A stretch of 64,000 bases of DNA from Rhizobium mesosinicum (GTDB taxonomy: Bacteria; Pseudomonadota; Alphaproteobacteria; Rhizobiales; Rhizobiaceae). Each line of letters starts with the position of its first letter. Position 1 is the stretch's first letter. Where the stretch lies: contig NZ_JAEUAK010000001.1 in assembly GCF_019511345.1 (NCBI RefSeq), forward strand, positions 620,001 to 684,000, written 5' to 3'. The position numbers and the translations under genes are program-made. Below the pieces are notes generated by a model. It was not told where the DNA came from, ran no database searches, and saw nothing but the letters and a program-made list of their open reading frames with translations. This document shows positions 8,139 through 16,939 of this stretch, in pieces.

Positions 8139-9098
8139 ATGGCGGTTCGCCCGGGACTTGAACTCTCAGAGAAGGACCTGCGGCGGGCACGCTGCTTCAA
8201 CAGGCTGCTGTCGTGGATACCGCGGTTCAAGACCGGCCATCGATGGAACGCACGCCTCGTCCAGTCGCTGGTCACGGCTTGGCATAAACTCCGTCCCGAC
8301 CTGAAACGGATGGGTTCACGGGTTTCGATCATTACCCTGACGGGGTCGCTGTCGATCCGTGTCACCCATCCTCGCGATCCTCCCCGCGCACTGGTCATTC
8401 ATTTTCATGGCGGAGCCTGGGTCATGGGTGACGCACGTTTGGAAGATCGATTGGCCAGCTTGATCGCGGACGATTGCGCGATTGTGGTTGCAGCCGTGGA
8501 TTTTCGCAATGCGGCAGACGACGACCTCGCGCGAACCCTCAAAGACTGCCTGGCGGCTGCCTCGTGGCTGGCGACCAATCTCGAGCGGTTTGGCGTCACG
8601 CACATCATCCTTTCCGGAGAGTCGTCCGGCGCCCACTTGGCGGTGGAGGCCTTCTTTCATCTTCGTTCAGCTGGACAGCAACGCGCCGTCATCGGATTCT
8701 ACTCCATGTGTGGCGCTTTCGATCTCGAGGGGTCGCAAAGCCTTCGGGAAAGTTCTTCCGAAAGCCTGCTCATCGATGGACCTTCGGCGCTTGCAAATTT
8801 GCGCCGCTTGAGACCTTCGCTGCCTGAAGAAAAACGAAAAGGACCCGTGGACGGTGATTTCTACGACCTTCCACCGGCGCTGTTCATCGCCGGCTGCCTC
8901 GATCCGATTGCAGATGACAGCCTCGAAATCTGTGAATGCTGGCGACGCGCGGGAGGAGATGCCCGCTGTATCCTCGTTCCCGAAGCGGTCCACGGCTTCA
9001 ACAGGATGCCGACCGCTCTCGCCGCCAAGACAAACAACTTCGCTCGTCACTGGATGAGGACGCTGGTCGAGGGCGCACAGAAGCCCGACCCAGGATGA
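8139..9098 (+). CDS. alpha/beta hydrolase, HSL-type esterase
   Basis: Soluble carboxylesterase/lipase-like protein of 319 residues. ATG 8139 is preferred (AAGGTG upstream); a GTG 18 bp earlier is possible. The oxyanion-hole motif HFHGGAWVMGD, the nucleophile elbow SGESSGAH (Ser in GxSxG), the acid Asp in AGCLDPIADD and the His in EAVHGFNRM give a complete catalytic triad of the hormone-sensitive-lipase (arylacetamide deacetylase-like) family. No signal peptide. It converges with htpG, 67 bp away. Substrate unknown. Confidence 0.85.
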   Translation: MAVRPGLELSEKDLRRARCFNRLLSWIPRFKTGHRWNARLVQSLVTAWHKLRPDLKRMGSRVSIITLTGSLSIRVTHPRDPPRALVIHFHGGAWVMGDARLEDRLASLIADDCAIVVAAVDFRNAADDDLARTLKDCLAAASWLATNLERFGVTHIILSGESSGAHLAVEAFFHLRSAGQQRAVIGFYSMCGAFDLEGSQSLRESSSESLLIDGPSALANLRRLRPSLPEEKRKGPVDGDFYDLPPALFIAGCLDPIADDSLEICECWRRAGGDARCILVPEAVHGFNRMPTALAAKTNNFARHWMRTLVEGAQKPDPG

Positions 9099-9153
9099 CA
9101 TCTAGGAGGATGGACCGGTGTGGCGGCCCACCTTCAGATGCCGCCTTCGAATT

Positions 9154-9178
9154 GTCGAGCCGGCGTCAGCGGCTCGAC
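9154..9178 (-). terminator. stem-loop overlapping the htpG stop codon
   Basis: Perfect 9-bp arms (GTCGAGCCG / CGGCTCGAC) with a 7-nt loop that contains the htpG TGA. No U-tract follows, so termination would be factor-dependent or the hairpin protects the transcript end. Confidence 0.4.
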
Positions 9179-11082
9179 GGAGAGCCCGCATCGCCGGAGC
9201 GGGCCGCTTTCTCGAAAATACGTCCGAGACGCTCGGCAAAAGCACGCGAATCTGCGGGTTTGTCACCATCAAGGATGCGGGCCTGATCGAATAGCAGCCA
9301 AGCGGCATCTTCCTTGAGCGGCGAATTATCCTCCAGGCCGGCAACCGCCCTGATCATCGCGTGATCCGGATTGATTTCCAGAATCGGCTTGGCCGCCTCC
9401 TGAAGCCGGCCGGCGCTCTGCAGGAATTTCTCCATCTGCCGATCGTAGCTTCCTTCGGTGGCGACAAGGCAGACCGCACTTTCCGTCAGACGGGCCGATG
9501 CCCTGACATCTGCGACCTGGTCGGCAAGCTTGTCCTTGACGAATGCTATGAACGATTCAGCACCCGCAGTCGTCTCCGGCAGCGAGGCCTTTTCGTTGTC
9601 CAGCAAAGGAAATTGCGACAGTTCGGCCGCGCCCTGGGTGATCGACCTGAACGTCTTGCCTTCGAACTCCGGTGCGTTCATGACCCAGAAGCTGTCGATC
9701 TGATCCGTCAGCAGCAGCACCTCGATGCCCCTGGCGCGGAATCCCTCCAACTGCGGCGATGCCCTCAACTGTTCAAGGCTGGCACCGGCGAGGTAATAGA
9801 TGGCGCCCTGACCATCCTTGGCGTCCTTCACATAGTCGGCAAGCGAGCGATAGCCCTCGCCCGAAGCAGTCGTGCGGAAGCGCGAAAGGGCCAAAAGCTG
9901 GGTACGGCGCTCGAAGTCTTCGTAGATGCCTTCCTTCAAAACTGCGCCAAAATTCTTCCACAGCGTGAGGAAGGTATCTTCTTCGTTTTCCGCAAGCTTT
10001 TCGATCGCGGTGATGATCCGGCTGGTCACACCCTTTCTGATCGACGACAGGACAGGGCTTTCCTGGATCATCTCGCGCGAGACGTTGAGCGGCAGGTCGG
10101 ATGTGTCGACCAGGCCGCGCACGAAACGGAGATAACGCGGAAGGAGCCCGGCATCGTCGGTAATGAAGACGCGCTTGACGTAGAGCTTCATCCGTCCGGT
10201 GCGCTCAGGGTCGAACAGGTCGAAGGGCTGCGAACCCGGAACGAACGCAAGGGCGCTGTATTCATGCCTTCCCTCCGCCCGGAAGTGCACGGTCAGTGCA
10301 GGCTCGTCATACTGGCCTGAGATCCCGCGATAAAAGTCACGGTATTCATCCTTGCTGACGTCATTTTTCGATTTCGTCCAAAGCGCGCTTCCGTCGGTGA
10401 TCCGGACCGGCTCGCTTCCGGGCTTATCGACGATGCTGATTGCGACGGGCACATGACCTGACTGCTCCTTCACGATCTGCTCGATCGTCCAGCGGGACGT
10501 ATACTTCTTCGCCTCCTCCGTCAGATGAAGCAGGATGCGTGTGCCGCGCGGTGGCGCCTCGGCGATATCGGCAGGGCTGACGCTGTAGTTACCCTTGCCG
10601 TCGGAAGACCAGAGCCAGGCTTCGTCCGAACCAGCGCGGCGCGAGACGACGTCGACGCGTTCGGCGACCATGAAGCAGGAATAGAAACCGACGCCGAACT
10701 GGCCGATCAATTGTGCCCCTTCGCCGGCCTTGCCGGATTCCAGACGTTCCATGAAGGCCCGGGTTCCGGACCGGGCGATGGTCCCGAGCGCTTCGATAAG
10801 TTCCTCCCGGCTCATCCCGATCCCGTTGTCCTCGACCGAAAGCTCCCGACGCTCTTCGTCGAGCGACAGAGTGATGCGGCTCTCGGGGTCGGATCCGGAA
10901 AGGGATGGCGTTTCGATCGATTCGTAGCGCAACTTTTCGCAAGCGTCGGCGGCGTTCGAAATCAGCTCGCGCAGGAAGACGTCTTTGTCCGAATAGACCG
11001 AGTGCACCATCATATGCAGAAGGCGGGCAACGTCGGCCTCGAAGACGTGGCTTTCGGCAGGCTTTTCTGCAGCGGTCGGCAT
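9166..11082 (-). CDS. htpG: molecular chaperone HtpG (Hsp90)
   Basis: Cytosolic ATP-dependent chaperone, 638 residues (E. coli 624). GHKL ATPase domain first: FLRELISNAADAC (N-box Glu/Asn), DNGIGM (ATP lid start) and IGQFGVGFYSCF. The middle domain follows (LPLNVSREMIQES is the classic segment), and the C-terminal dimerisation domain ends near the stop. Start MPTAAEKPAES has GAAGGAG upstream. Monocistronic, converging with an esterase. A copy of a dispersed repeat lies directly upstream of the start. Confidence 0.97.
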   Translation of the reverse strand: MPTAAEKPAESHVFEADVARLLHMMVHSVYSDKDVFLRELISNAADACEKLRYESIETPSLSGSDPESRITLSLDEERRELSVEDNGIGMSREELIEALGTIARSGTRAFMERLESGKAGEGAQLIGQFGVGFYSCFMVAERVDVVSRRAGSDEAWLWSSDGKGNYSVSPADIAEAPPRGTRILLHLTEEAKKYTSRWTIEQIVKEQSGHVPVAISIVDKPGSEPVRITDGSALWTKSKNDVSKDEYRDFYRGISGQYDEPALTVHFRAEGRHEYSALAFVPGSQPFDLFDPERTGRMKLYVKRVFITDDAGLLPRYLRFVRGLVDTSDLPLNVSREMIQESPVLSSIRKGVTSRIITAIEKLAENEEDTFLTLWKNFGAVLKEGIYEDFERRTQLLALSRFRTTASGEGYRSLADYVKDAKDGQGAIYYLAGASLEQLRASPQLEGFRARGIEVLLLTDQIDSFWVMNAPEFEGKTFRSITQGAAELSQFPLLDNEKASLPETTAGAESFIAFVKDKLADQVADVRASARLTESAVCLVATEGSYDRQMEKFLQSAGRLQEAAKPILEINPDHAMIRAVAGLEDNSPLKEDAAWLLFDQARILDGDKPADSRAFAERLGRIFEKAARSGDAGSPSSR

Positions 11083-11123
11083 GAGTGCGATTTCTCCTTC
11101 ACGTTTGAAAATGGCGTCGATGA

Positions 11124-11291
11124 GGTGGCAAAGTCCGGCGCGAAATTCAAGAGGAACTTAATGGTTCACCATCTGCATGTCTTCGGGAAGCAGCTTCAGG
11201 AAAAAAGGGCGAGGTAGCAGCTTGGCAGACACTGACCAGCCGAAACGGCGCTTAATCCTATTGGTTTGACGGCGCCATCGCCGGCGGCCGG
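11124..11291. repeat. dispersed intergenic repeat, copy A
   Basis: About 168 bp beginning GGTGGCAAAGTCCGGCGCGA and ending in a GGTTTGACGGCGCCAT block then CGGCGGCCGG. The same-orientation copy at 22183-22350 has the same length. Shared blocks in order include CCATCTGCATGT, TCGGGAAGC, CTTCAGGAAAAA and GGTTTGACGGCGCCAT. This copy lies between htpG and the DUF982 gene. It is not a known IS end to my eye. Confidence 0.75.
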
Positions 11292-11442
11292 CAGTTCGTC
11301 GCCGGGGCGTCTGGGCGCTTCCCAACTCGGGCTCTTACGAACCCACCGCGCCTGTCACGCTCTTTTCACGCGACAGCCTACAACCTCCTGATTAATTTCT
11401 CCCCTCGAACGTGTTCCGCCTGTATCGCTGGGGTGTTGCGTA

Positions 11443-11706
11443 ATGAAACTCGATATGTCGACTGAGATTGATCAAGTCGTCCTCATCTTCAAAGATCCCG
11501 GCAGACGGTTGATACTCCGCACCGTCCATGAGGCTGCGAACGCATTGATCAAAGAATGGCCTTCGGACGACGGCGAGGAGTTTCTGTCGGCGGTTAAAGC
11601 CTGTCTCGACGTCATGATCGGAAAAGCCAGCAGCACCGAATTGCGGAGCGCGATCCTACGGGCCGCCAACGAAGCTGGTGTGGCAGCGGTCGCCGTTCTT
11701 CATTGA
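11443..11706 (+). CDS. DUF982 domain protein
   Basis: Small protein of 87 residues, a family largely confined to rhizobia and often plasmid-borne in many copies. Typical layout: an N-terminal beta segment (VVLIFKDPGRRLILRTV), the conserved AANALIKEWP helix, then FLSAVKACLDVMIGKA and the LRSAILRAANEAGV end helix. A GGGG stretch lies 8 nt before the ATG. Function of the family is unknown. Stands alone between a repeat copy and a non-coding stretch. Confidence 0.75.
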   Translation: MKLDMSTEIDQVVLIFKDPGRRLILRTVHEAANALIKEWPSDDGEEFLSAVKACLDVMIGKASSTELRSAILRAANEAGVAAVAVLH

Positions 11707-12161
11707 CATCTATACTCGGCGACAAGACGGACAGAGACGTCTCTCTTGCGCCAGCAAGGACAGGAGATGCCGGCTCGGCTGGCATGGGCAGCGGTTTGCC
11801 TTTCTGAGAAAATAGCTCGGCACCGGGAACTTTCGACGTAATGCGATCAGGTCGTACGGCTGAGGTTTTCCTGCGCTACGAACCTCCAAACGGTCTGACG
11901 GCCCGCTCAAACTTTTAAACTTGCCCGCTTCGACGGCTTCTTTCTACGAGCGTTAAACCCTCCGTGGCGGCTGTGCTGTACTGCGCCCAGGGGCCTAAGC
12001 ACCTTCCGCTTTATTCTACCCGTCAACATGGAGGGGCGGCTGATACTGGCCATTAACCGTCGAATGCGGGATCATGGTGCAGCCGCTGTGAGTGGCGACC
12101 GGATGTGAGGTTGTATAGGCCCGAGACCGGGCCAGTTATTGCTATGGGCTCAGACCGCGGA
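11707..12161. other. intergenic region without a recognisable gene
   Basis: About 455 bp between DUF982 and the parE stop. I see no convincing frame, ribosome site or repeat. Confidence 0.5.
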
Positions 12162-12491
12162 TCAATGATTTTCAGGCTCGTGCATCGACTGGGGAATGTC
12201 CCGTTTCCCATGAAGCACACGCCACACATCAACATGATGTTCTTGATCACGATAAAAGACGATATAGGGGTATCGTTTCAGTGAAACGCTGCGCAGGTCA
12301 GGCAATCCCAGCTCGTATCCATATCGTAGCGATCCCGATTCCGGATGCCTTGCGATCAGGTTATAAGCTGCTTCCAAGGCGTCAATAAAGTCAAGGGCGG
12401 CCTCGGTCCCAGCCTCGAGTACATAGTAGTCAACGGCCGCTTCGACATCACTGCGAGCCAATTCCCGAGGGACGACGGACTTGTTTGTCAC
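12162..12491 (-). CDS. parE: ParE/RelE-superfamily toxin
   Basis: Toxin of a type II toxin-antitoxin pair, 109 residues. Its conserved pattern is SDVEAAVDYYVLEAG, FIDALEAAYNLIARHPESG, LRSVSLKRYPYIVFYRD and VDVWRVLHGKRDIP, which fits ParE proteins (usually gyrase poisons) better than RelE nucleases. The ATG overlaps the antitoxin stop by 4 bp, so the two are translationally coupled. Isolated from any plasmid partition genes here. Confidence 0.85.
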   Translation of the reverse strand: MTNKSVVPRELARSDVEAAVDYYVLEAGTEAALDFIDALEAAYNLIARHPESGSLRYGYELGLPDLRSVSLKRYPYIVFYRDQEHHVDVWRVLHGKRDIPQSMHEPENH

Positions 12492-12727
12492 TTGCTGTGC
12501 CGGCCGCGCACACGATCACGCAATTGCGTGAAATAGTGCCCATCGACGGGATCAGATTGTCCGGACGATGCTCCGTCAATCAACAGCCCGCGCAAAATAA
12601 GACGGTCCTGATCTCGCCGAATCAATTCGCGGATATATTCGCTGCTGGTCCCATACCCACGTCCCGCGACCTGCTCATCAACGAAGCTCTTAAGGTGGTC
12701 CGGGAGAGAAATGTTCATTGTGCTCAT
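12488..12727 (-). CDS. parD: ParD-type antitoxin
   Basis: Ribbon-helix-helix antitoxin, 79 residues: MSTMNISLPDHLKSFVDEQV is the DNA-binding strand and first helix, then YGTSSEYIRELIRRDQDR, the second helix typical of the ParD/CopG group. The frame continues upstream to 12880, but that extension is not family-like. Start taken at MSTMN; an ATG four codons earlier (12739) with GGAG two bases before it is the alternative. It should repress its own operon and neutralise the adjoining toxin. Confidence 0.82.
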   Translation of the reverse strand: MSTMNISLPDHLKSFVDEQVAGRGYGTSSEYIRELIRRDQDRLILRGLLIDGASSGQSDPVDGHYFTQLRDRVRGRHSK

Positions 12728-12739
12728 GTGAATACTCAT

Positions 12740-13454
12740 AGCTCCAATGGCAAAATTTGGCAAGATACGCATTTTTGCCTTAGATAGGTTGGGACGAAGA
12801 GCATTGAGCTCAATAGATCCTAGCTCGCGGTCATTTGCGCGTCGGAGGTCGCACGGCGCGCGCCTCCAAAGGACCAGCATTCGAATGGCTGTTTGATTTT
12901 GCCTTCGAACCTGCCGGATCGTTCATTGCGGCAATGAACTGACGAGACGACATCACCATGTGAATCGACCCACCAGCATCCGGATGTGCATGTGGTTTAA
13001 TCCTGCTTCAGGGCCAACTGCTCAGCGTTCGTTCTTGCGCTCGCGCAGCACGTCGAGGCCACGCCAGTGCGTTTCTGCGTTGGCCCCGATTTGATTAGCC
13101 TGCCATAGATTGTCCTCCAGGTCCGCTTGTTTAACCGGAAGGGCCAACGGATTGGATGCCGAGCGCCTGACAAACTCGTCGTCCGACACGGCTGACCTGC
13201 GGGTCAAAGCGTCCACGGCAGAGATGACCGACGACGCTTTCCAAGGAAGATCCCACAATGAGCGCGTCCGTAATTGGCGCACTGTCTCAGGTCGATGAAC
13301 GGGTAAGAGACCATGATCACCGAGGCGACAGCCGACTTGGACGCGCCCATCGAGCCGGCGTGGCATCGGCTCCGTCTTTACAAGGTTGGATCGACGGCTT
13401 CCGGAGATGACGAGGCTGGCACGCCTCGCCCAATTCCTCTGCGGTATTCAATCA
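12740..13454. other. region without a confident gene
   Basis: About 700 bp between parD and the ribokinase stop. A minus-strand frame at 13022-13366 (114 residues, containing NPLALPVKQADLEDNLWQA) is the longest, but it has no recognisable domain or good ribosome site. Probably decayed sequence. Confidence 0.45.
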
Positions 13455-14381
13455 TCAGGAGCCCAGCAAGGCCGTGATCTCGGCGCGAGAAGGCATGGCA
13501 GGAGCCGTGCCCGGCCGTGTTACCGCGATTGCGGCAGTTGCGCAGCCGAAACGGACGGCCTCGATTGGCACCCGACCTTCGGAAATCGCCGTCGCGAACC
13601 CGCCGAGAAAGGCGTCGCCGGCTCCGGTCGTGTCGATGACACTTCCCGCCGAAAAAGCGGGAATGAATTCGCTTTCCCCGGCGGTGTGATAGAGGGCACC
13701 GCGGGCACCCAGCGTGATGACCGCTGCTTTCGCGCCTCGAGCGACCAGGGTGCGCGCTGCTGCGCGTGCCTGCTCGTCGGTTTCGATCGCATGACCCACT
13801 AATTCTGCCGCTTCGACCTCGTTGGGAACGATGAAATCGCACAAGCCATAGATGCCGTCCGGTATGGCGCTGGCCGGCGCCGGGTTGAAGATTGTCGTTG
13901 CCCCTGCCCTCTTGGCTATCGACAGGCCGTGCAACGCCGCCTCCAGAGGTTGCTCGAGCTGTGTCATGAAGATGGCGGCGCTTTCGATCACCGCCCGATT
14001 CGCTTCGACATCTTCGATGCCGATCAGCCCTGCGGCGCCCGGCACCACGATGATGGCGTTGTCGCCGCTCATTTCGTCGACGAAGATGAAGGCCGCACCC
14101 GTCGAAACGCCTTCCATCTTCATAACATTGGCTTTGATGCCAGCCTCCGCATAGGCCGCAAGCGCCATCGCGCCGAACGCATCGTTACCGACCCTTGAAA
14201 TGAAAGTTACCTTGCCGCCCGCCTTTGCCGCGGCTATCGCTTGGTTGGAGCCCTTGCCTCCCGGCCCGAGGCTGAAGGCCGACCCCATCAGTGTCTCGGC
14301 AATATGGGGTAGGCGCTTTGCCTTATAGGCGGTGTCGGCGGCAAAAATGCCTAAAATGACGATCCCGCTTCTCTCGCTCAT
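13455..14381 (-). CDS. ribokinase-type PfkB sugar kinase
   Basis: ATP-dependent sugar kinase, 308 residues. Start at MSERSGIVILG; the open frame upstream overlaps the mutarotase gene and is rejected. PfkB signature 1 is GPGGKGSNQAIAAAKAGG (residues ~40-57); signature 2 is DTTGAGDAFLGGF with the catalytic Asp, and NPAPAS is the typical ribokinase segment. Its start overlaps the RbsD/FucU stop by 4 bp (ATGA), so they are coupled. It would phosphorylate the monosaccharide brought in by the CUT1 transporter upstream. Ribose is the default guess for the family, but the transporter type makes another pentose or deoxy sugar equally possible. Confidence 0.88.
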   Translation of the reverse strand: MSERSGIVILGIFAADTAYKAKRLPHIAETLMGSAFSLGPGGKGSNQAIAAAKAGGKVTFISRVGNDAFGAMALAAYAEAGIKANVMKMEGVSTGAAFIFVDEMSGDNAIIVVPGAAGLIGIEDVEANRAVIESAAIFMTQLEQPLEAALHGLSIAKRAGATTIFNPAPASAIPDGIYGLCDFIVPNEVEAAELVGHAIETDEQARAAARTLVARGAKAAVITLGARGALYHTAGESEFIPAFSAGSVIDTTGAGDAFLGGFATAISEGRVPIEAVRFGCATAAIAVTRPGTAPAMPSRAEITALLGS

Positions 14382-14839
14382 CTCACGGCCTCTTCGGCTG
14401 GAATGACGCCCTTGGTCAGTAGGAAGCATCCATAGAACCGCAATTCCCCGGTCGCGATCACGCAATAAGCCCTTTTGGCAATGTCGTAGAACGCCATTCG
14501 TTCGACGGGATACATCGGCGACGGCTTGCCTTCGGCGCGGTCGACGATCGCCTGCACTTCCTGCTGAATCGGCGGAATCTCATCCGGCTTGCCAATCACT
14601 TCCATGCGGCCGATCGAAGGCTGGATCGGCGTGTCCAGAGGCAGGACGGAAAGGACCGCGTCGATCGCCTGCGGGGCCGGAATATTTTCCATGGTCAGCA
14701 GTCTGCCCAAACGCGTCTGCCGGGCTATCGAATCCGACGGAAAGTTCATGTCGGAGATGACGAGATAATCGCCATGTCCCATGTTGCAAAGTGCCTGAAG
14801 AATGTCGCCGTTGAGTTCGGCCCGAATTCCCTTGAGCAT
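14378..14839 (-). CDS. RbsD/FucU-family sugar mutarotase
   Basis: Cytoplasmic enzyme that interconverts alpha and beta anomers (or pyranose and furanose) of a free sugar before phosphorylation; 153 residues. The catalytic-His motif ALCNMGHGDYLVISDMNFP lies at residues ~15-33 and the closing ATGELRFYGCFLLTKGV contains the conserved Tyr and Gly. Length and sequence are nearer FucU (fucose mutarotase) than RbsD. Start at MLKGIRAELNGDI, with GGAAGATCG upstream. Overlaps the kinase by 4 bp. Confidence 0.85.
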   Translation of the reverse strand: MLKGIRAELNGDILQALCNMGHGDYLVISDMNFPSDSIARQTRLGRLLTMENIPAPQAIDAVLSVLPLDTPIQPSIGRMEVIGKPDEIPPIQQEVQAIVDRAEGKPSPMYPVERMAFYDIAKRAYCVIATGELRFYGCFLLTKGVIPAEEAVR

Positions 14840-14948
14840 CGATCTTCCATCCTTTCTCCAGCCGGAGCGCCGGCCGTGCTTCAACTTCTGTGTTCGGCGA
14901 CATCCGCCTTGGAGTGCCGCGCGCGCTGTCGCATGCACTAGGACGCCC

Positions 14949-16010
14949 TCACTCTTTGGATCTAGCACCGGGCTTTGCCTGAATCGGTTCCGATTTTCGG
15001 GCAGCTGCGTCCGGTTGCGGGCACGGTCCGCTCGAACCGCGCACGATCAGCGTTCCGTCCACCATTTCGTCTCCCGTGCCAGGCGGTTCCTCCAGAAGAA
15101 GGCGGACCGCGCGCCGCGCCAGCATGTCGGCCGGCTGGCGAACGGTCGTCAGCCGCGGCACCACCAGATTGGCGAGCGAAATGTCGTCGAAGCCTGTGAC
15201 CGACAGTTTTCGCGGCACGTCGATCTTGAGGTCGCGGGCGGCGCGTAATGCGCCAATCGCCTGCTGGTCGCTGGCCGCAGCGATCGCCGTCGGTCGGCTT
15301 TGCGGCGGGCGCGAAAGCAGCTCTCGGGCAATTCTTTCGCCGGATTCGTAGTCGAATCTGCCATGGGCGATTTCCAGTTCTACGGGCCCGTCGGTCTTCC
15401 CGAAGCCGTCGATGCGGCTGACGAAAGCCTCTTTGCGCATACGCCCTGCTTCGGTGTCAGCGGGCCCGGCAATATAAGCGATGTGCCGGTGCCCAAGCCC
15501 ATAGAGATGATCGGCAATCAGCGTGGCGGCTTGCGCGTGGTTGGTCGACACCAGGGGAAAGGCGCCGAAGCGCCGGTCCAGCGATATGATCGGCACGGAG
15601 GTCGAGAGATCGAGACCTGAACCGTCGCTCGAAGCCACCACGATGATGCCGCGCACCGACCGGTCGAGAAAAGCAGAAACATGGCTCTGCTCCGCCTCGC
15701 TGTCGTTATGCGAGCTTGCCAGCATCAGGCTATGAGCGCATTCGAGCGCCGCACGCTCGACGCTTGCCGCAAGCTGCGCAAAAAAGGGATTTGTGATGTC
15801 GGGAACGACGAGACCGATGATGTCGGTTCTGCTTGTGCGCAAGGCTCGTGCCGTCACATTCGGTCGGTAACCGAGCGCCGAAATGGCGTCGTTGACCCTT
15901 TCGCGCAGCATGGGTTTGACCGCGCTTTCCCCCGACAGAACACGCGAGACAGTGCCCACGGAGACGCCGGCATATTCGGCGACATCCTTGACTGTGGGCA
16001 TCTTTGACAT
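14949..16010 (-). CDS. LacI-family transcriptional regulator
   Basis: Sugar-responsive repressor, 353 residues. N-terminal HTH and hinge TVKDVAEYAGVSVGTVSRVLSGESAVKP...RVNDAISALGYRPNVTARALR. The periplasmic-binding-protein-like effector domain follows, with IIGLVVPDITNPFFAQLA and VTGFDDISLANLVVPRLTTVRQP as landmarks. It lies between the permeases and the mutarotase/kinase pair on the same strand. Two perfect ATGAAACGTTTCAT operators in the promoter region between the binding-protein gene and the divergent ATPase gene are the obvious targets. Confidence 0.92.
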   Translation of the reverse strand: MSKMPTVKDVAEYAGVSVGTVSRVLSGESAVKPMLRERVNDAISALGYRPNVTARALRTSRTDIIGLVVPDITNPFFAQLAASVERAALECAHSLMLASSHNDSEAEQSHVSAFLDRSVRGIIVVASSDGSGLDLSTSVPIISLDRRFGAFPLVSTNHAQAATLIADHLYGLGHRHIAYIAGPADTEAGRMRKEAFVSRIDGFGKTDGPVELEIAHGRFDYESGERIARELLSRPPQSRPTAIAAASDQQAIGALRAARDLKIDVPRKLSVTGFDDISLANLVVPRLTTVRQPADMLARRAVRLLLEEPPGTGDEMVDGTLIVRGSSGPCPQPDAAARKSEPIQAKPGARSKE

Positions 16011-16027
16011 GTTCCAACGTCCCGCGA

Positions 16028-16939
16028 CTATTTTACCGCTCCTGCGGTCATCCCGGCGATGATGTGCTTTTCAAGCACGACGCCGACAATGACCAGCGGA
16101 AGGATGCCGGCGGTGGAGAGTGCGGCCATCGACCACCAGTTGATGCCCTGGCTGCCTGTCTGGCTGGCAATCATCACCGGCAGCGTGTTCGTGTTGGTCG
16201 AGGTCAGCAGGGCGGCGAAGAAATATTCATTCCAGCACAGGATCAGCGCCAAAAGGAAAGCGGCAACCATGCCCGGCAGAACGAGCGGCACGATGATGCG
16301 GGCAAAAGCACCCCAGATCGACAGGCCGTCGACCAAGGCGGCCTCCTCCAGCTCCACCGGTATGGTGGCGAACTGGTCGCGCATGATCCATACGACGATC
16401 GGCAGAACCATCAGCGTATAGACGGCGATCATGCCGGCATAGGTGTCGAGCAGCGCCAGTTCCCGGTAGAGAACCAGGAATGGCAGGGCGAGGACGACGG
16501 GGGGCATAATCAGCTGCGATAGGAAGAAAAATGAAATGTCGGAATTGCGCATATGGCCGAATTTATAGGAGAAGCGGCTGAGGCCGTAGGCGGCGAGCGA
16601 TCCGAGCACGACGGCCAGAGCGGATGCGGTGACGGAGATGATGACGCTGTTCCAGAGCCTACGCATGAACTCATCACGCACGGTCGAAATCTGAGAAATC
16701 GTGTCAGGAGAGAGACCGAGCGAGCGCCAGCCGAGCCAGCTGGGCGCGAAGTTGAACCAGGGGATCAGATTGCCGCGCATGACATCTGCGGCCGTCTTGA
16801 ACGAGGTCGATACCGTCCAGAACAGCGGAAAGATGCAGACACACGCCCAGATGACGAGCAGGCCGTAGACGGCCAAACGCATAGCCCACCAGCGAATGCG
16901 TTGACCGCGCCCGTATTTTTCGAAATCGATGCGAACCAT
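16028..16939 (-). CDS. carbohydrate ABC transporter permease, MalG type
   Basis: Inner-membrane permease of a CUT1 sugar importer, 303 residues, six predicted transmembrane segments. Start MVRIDFEKYG; its A is shared with the previous gene's TGA. The first membrane segment is LAVYGLLVIWACVCIFPLFW. The cytoplasmic EAA loop reads VELEEAALVDGLSIWGAFARIIVPLVLPG, the ATPase contact. Ends AGMTAGAVK, the typical MalG-family tail. Pairs with the MalF-type protein encoded just upstream. Confidence 0.92.
   Translation of the reverse strand: MVRIDFEKYGRGQRIRWWAMRLAVYGLLVIWACVCIFPLFWTVSTSFKTAADVMRGNLIPWFNFAPSWLGWRSLGLSPDTISQISTVRDEFMRRLWNSVIISVTASALAVVLGSLAAYGLSRFSYKFGHMRNSDISFFFLSQLIMPPVVLALPFLVLYRELALLDTYAGMIAVYTLMVLPIVVWIMRDQFATIPVELEEAALVDGLSIWGAFARIIVPLVLPGMVAAFLLALILCWNEYFFAALLTSTNTNTLPVMIASQTGSQGINWWSMAALSTAGILPLVIVGVVLEKHIIAGMTAGAVK

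Noticed and set aside
9361..11217. Long plus-strand frames opposite htpG
   Set aside because: Antisense shadows of a highly conserved gene, with arginine-rich, domain-free translations.
13022..13366. 114-codon minus-strand frame
   Set aside because: No recognisable domain, no ribosome site, lies in a region with other signs of decay.
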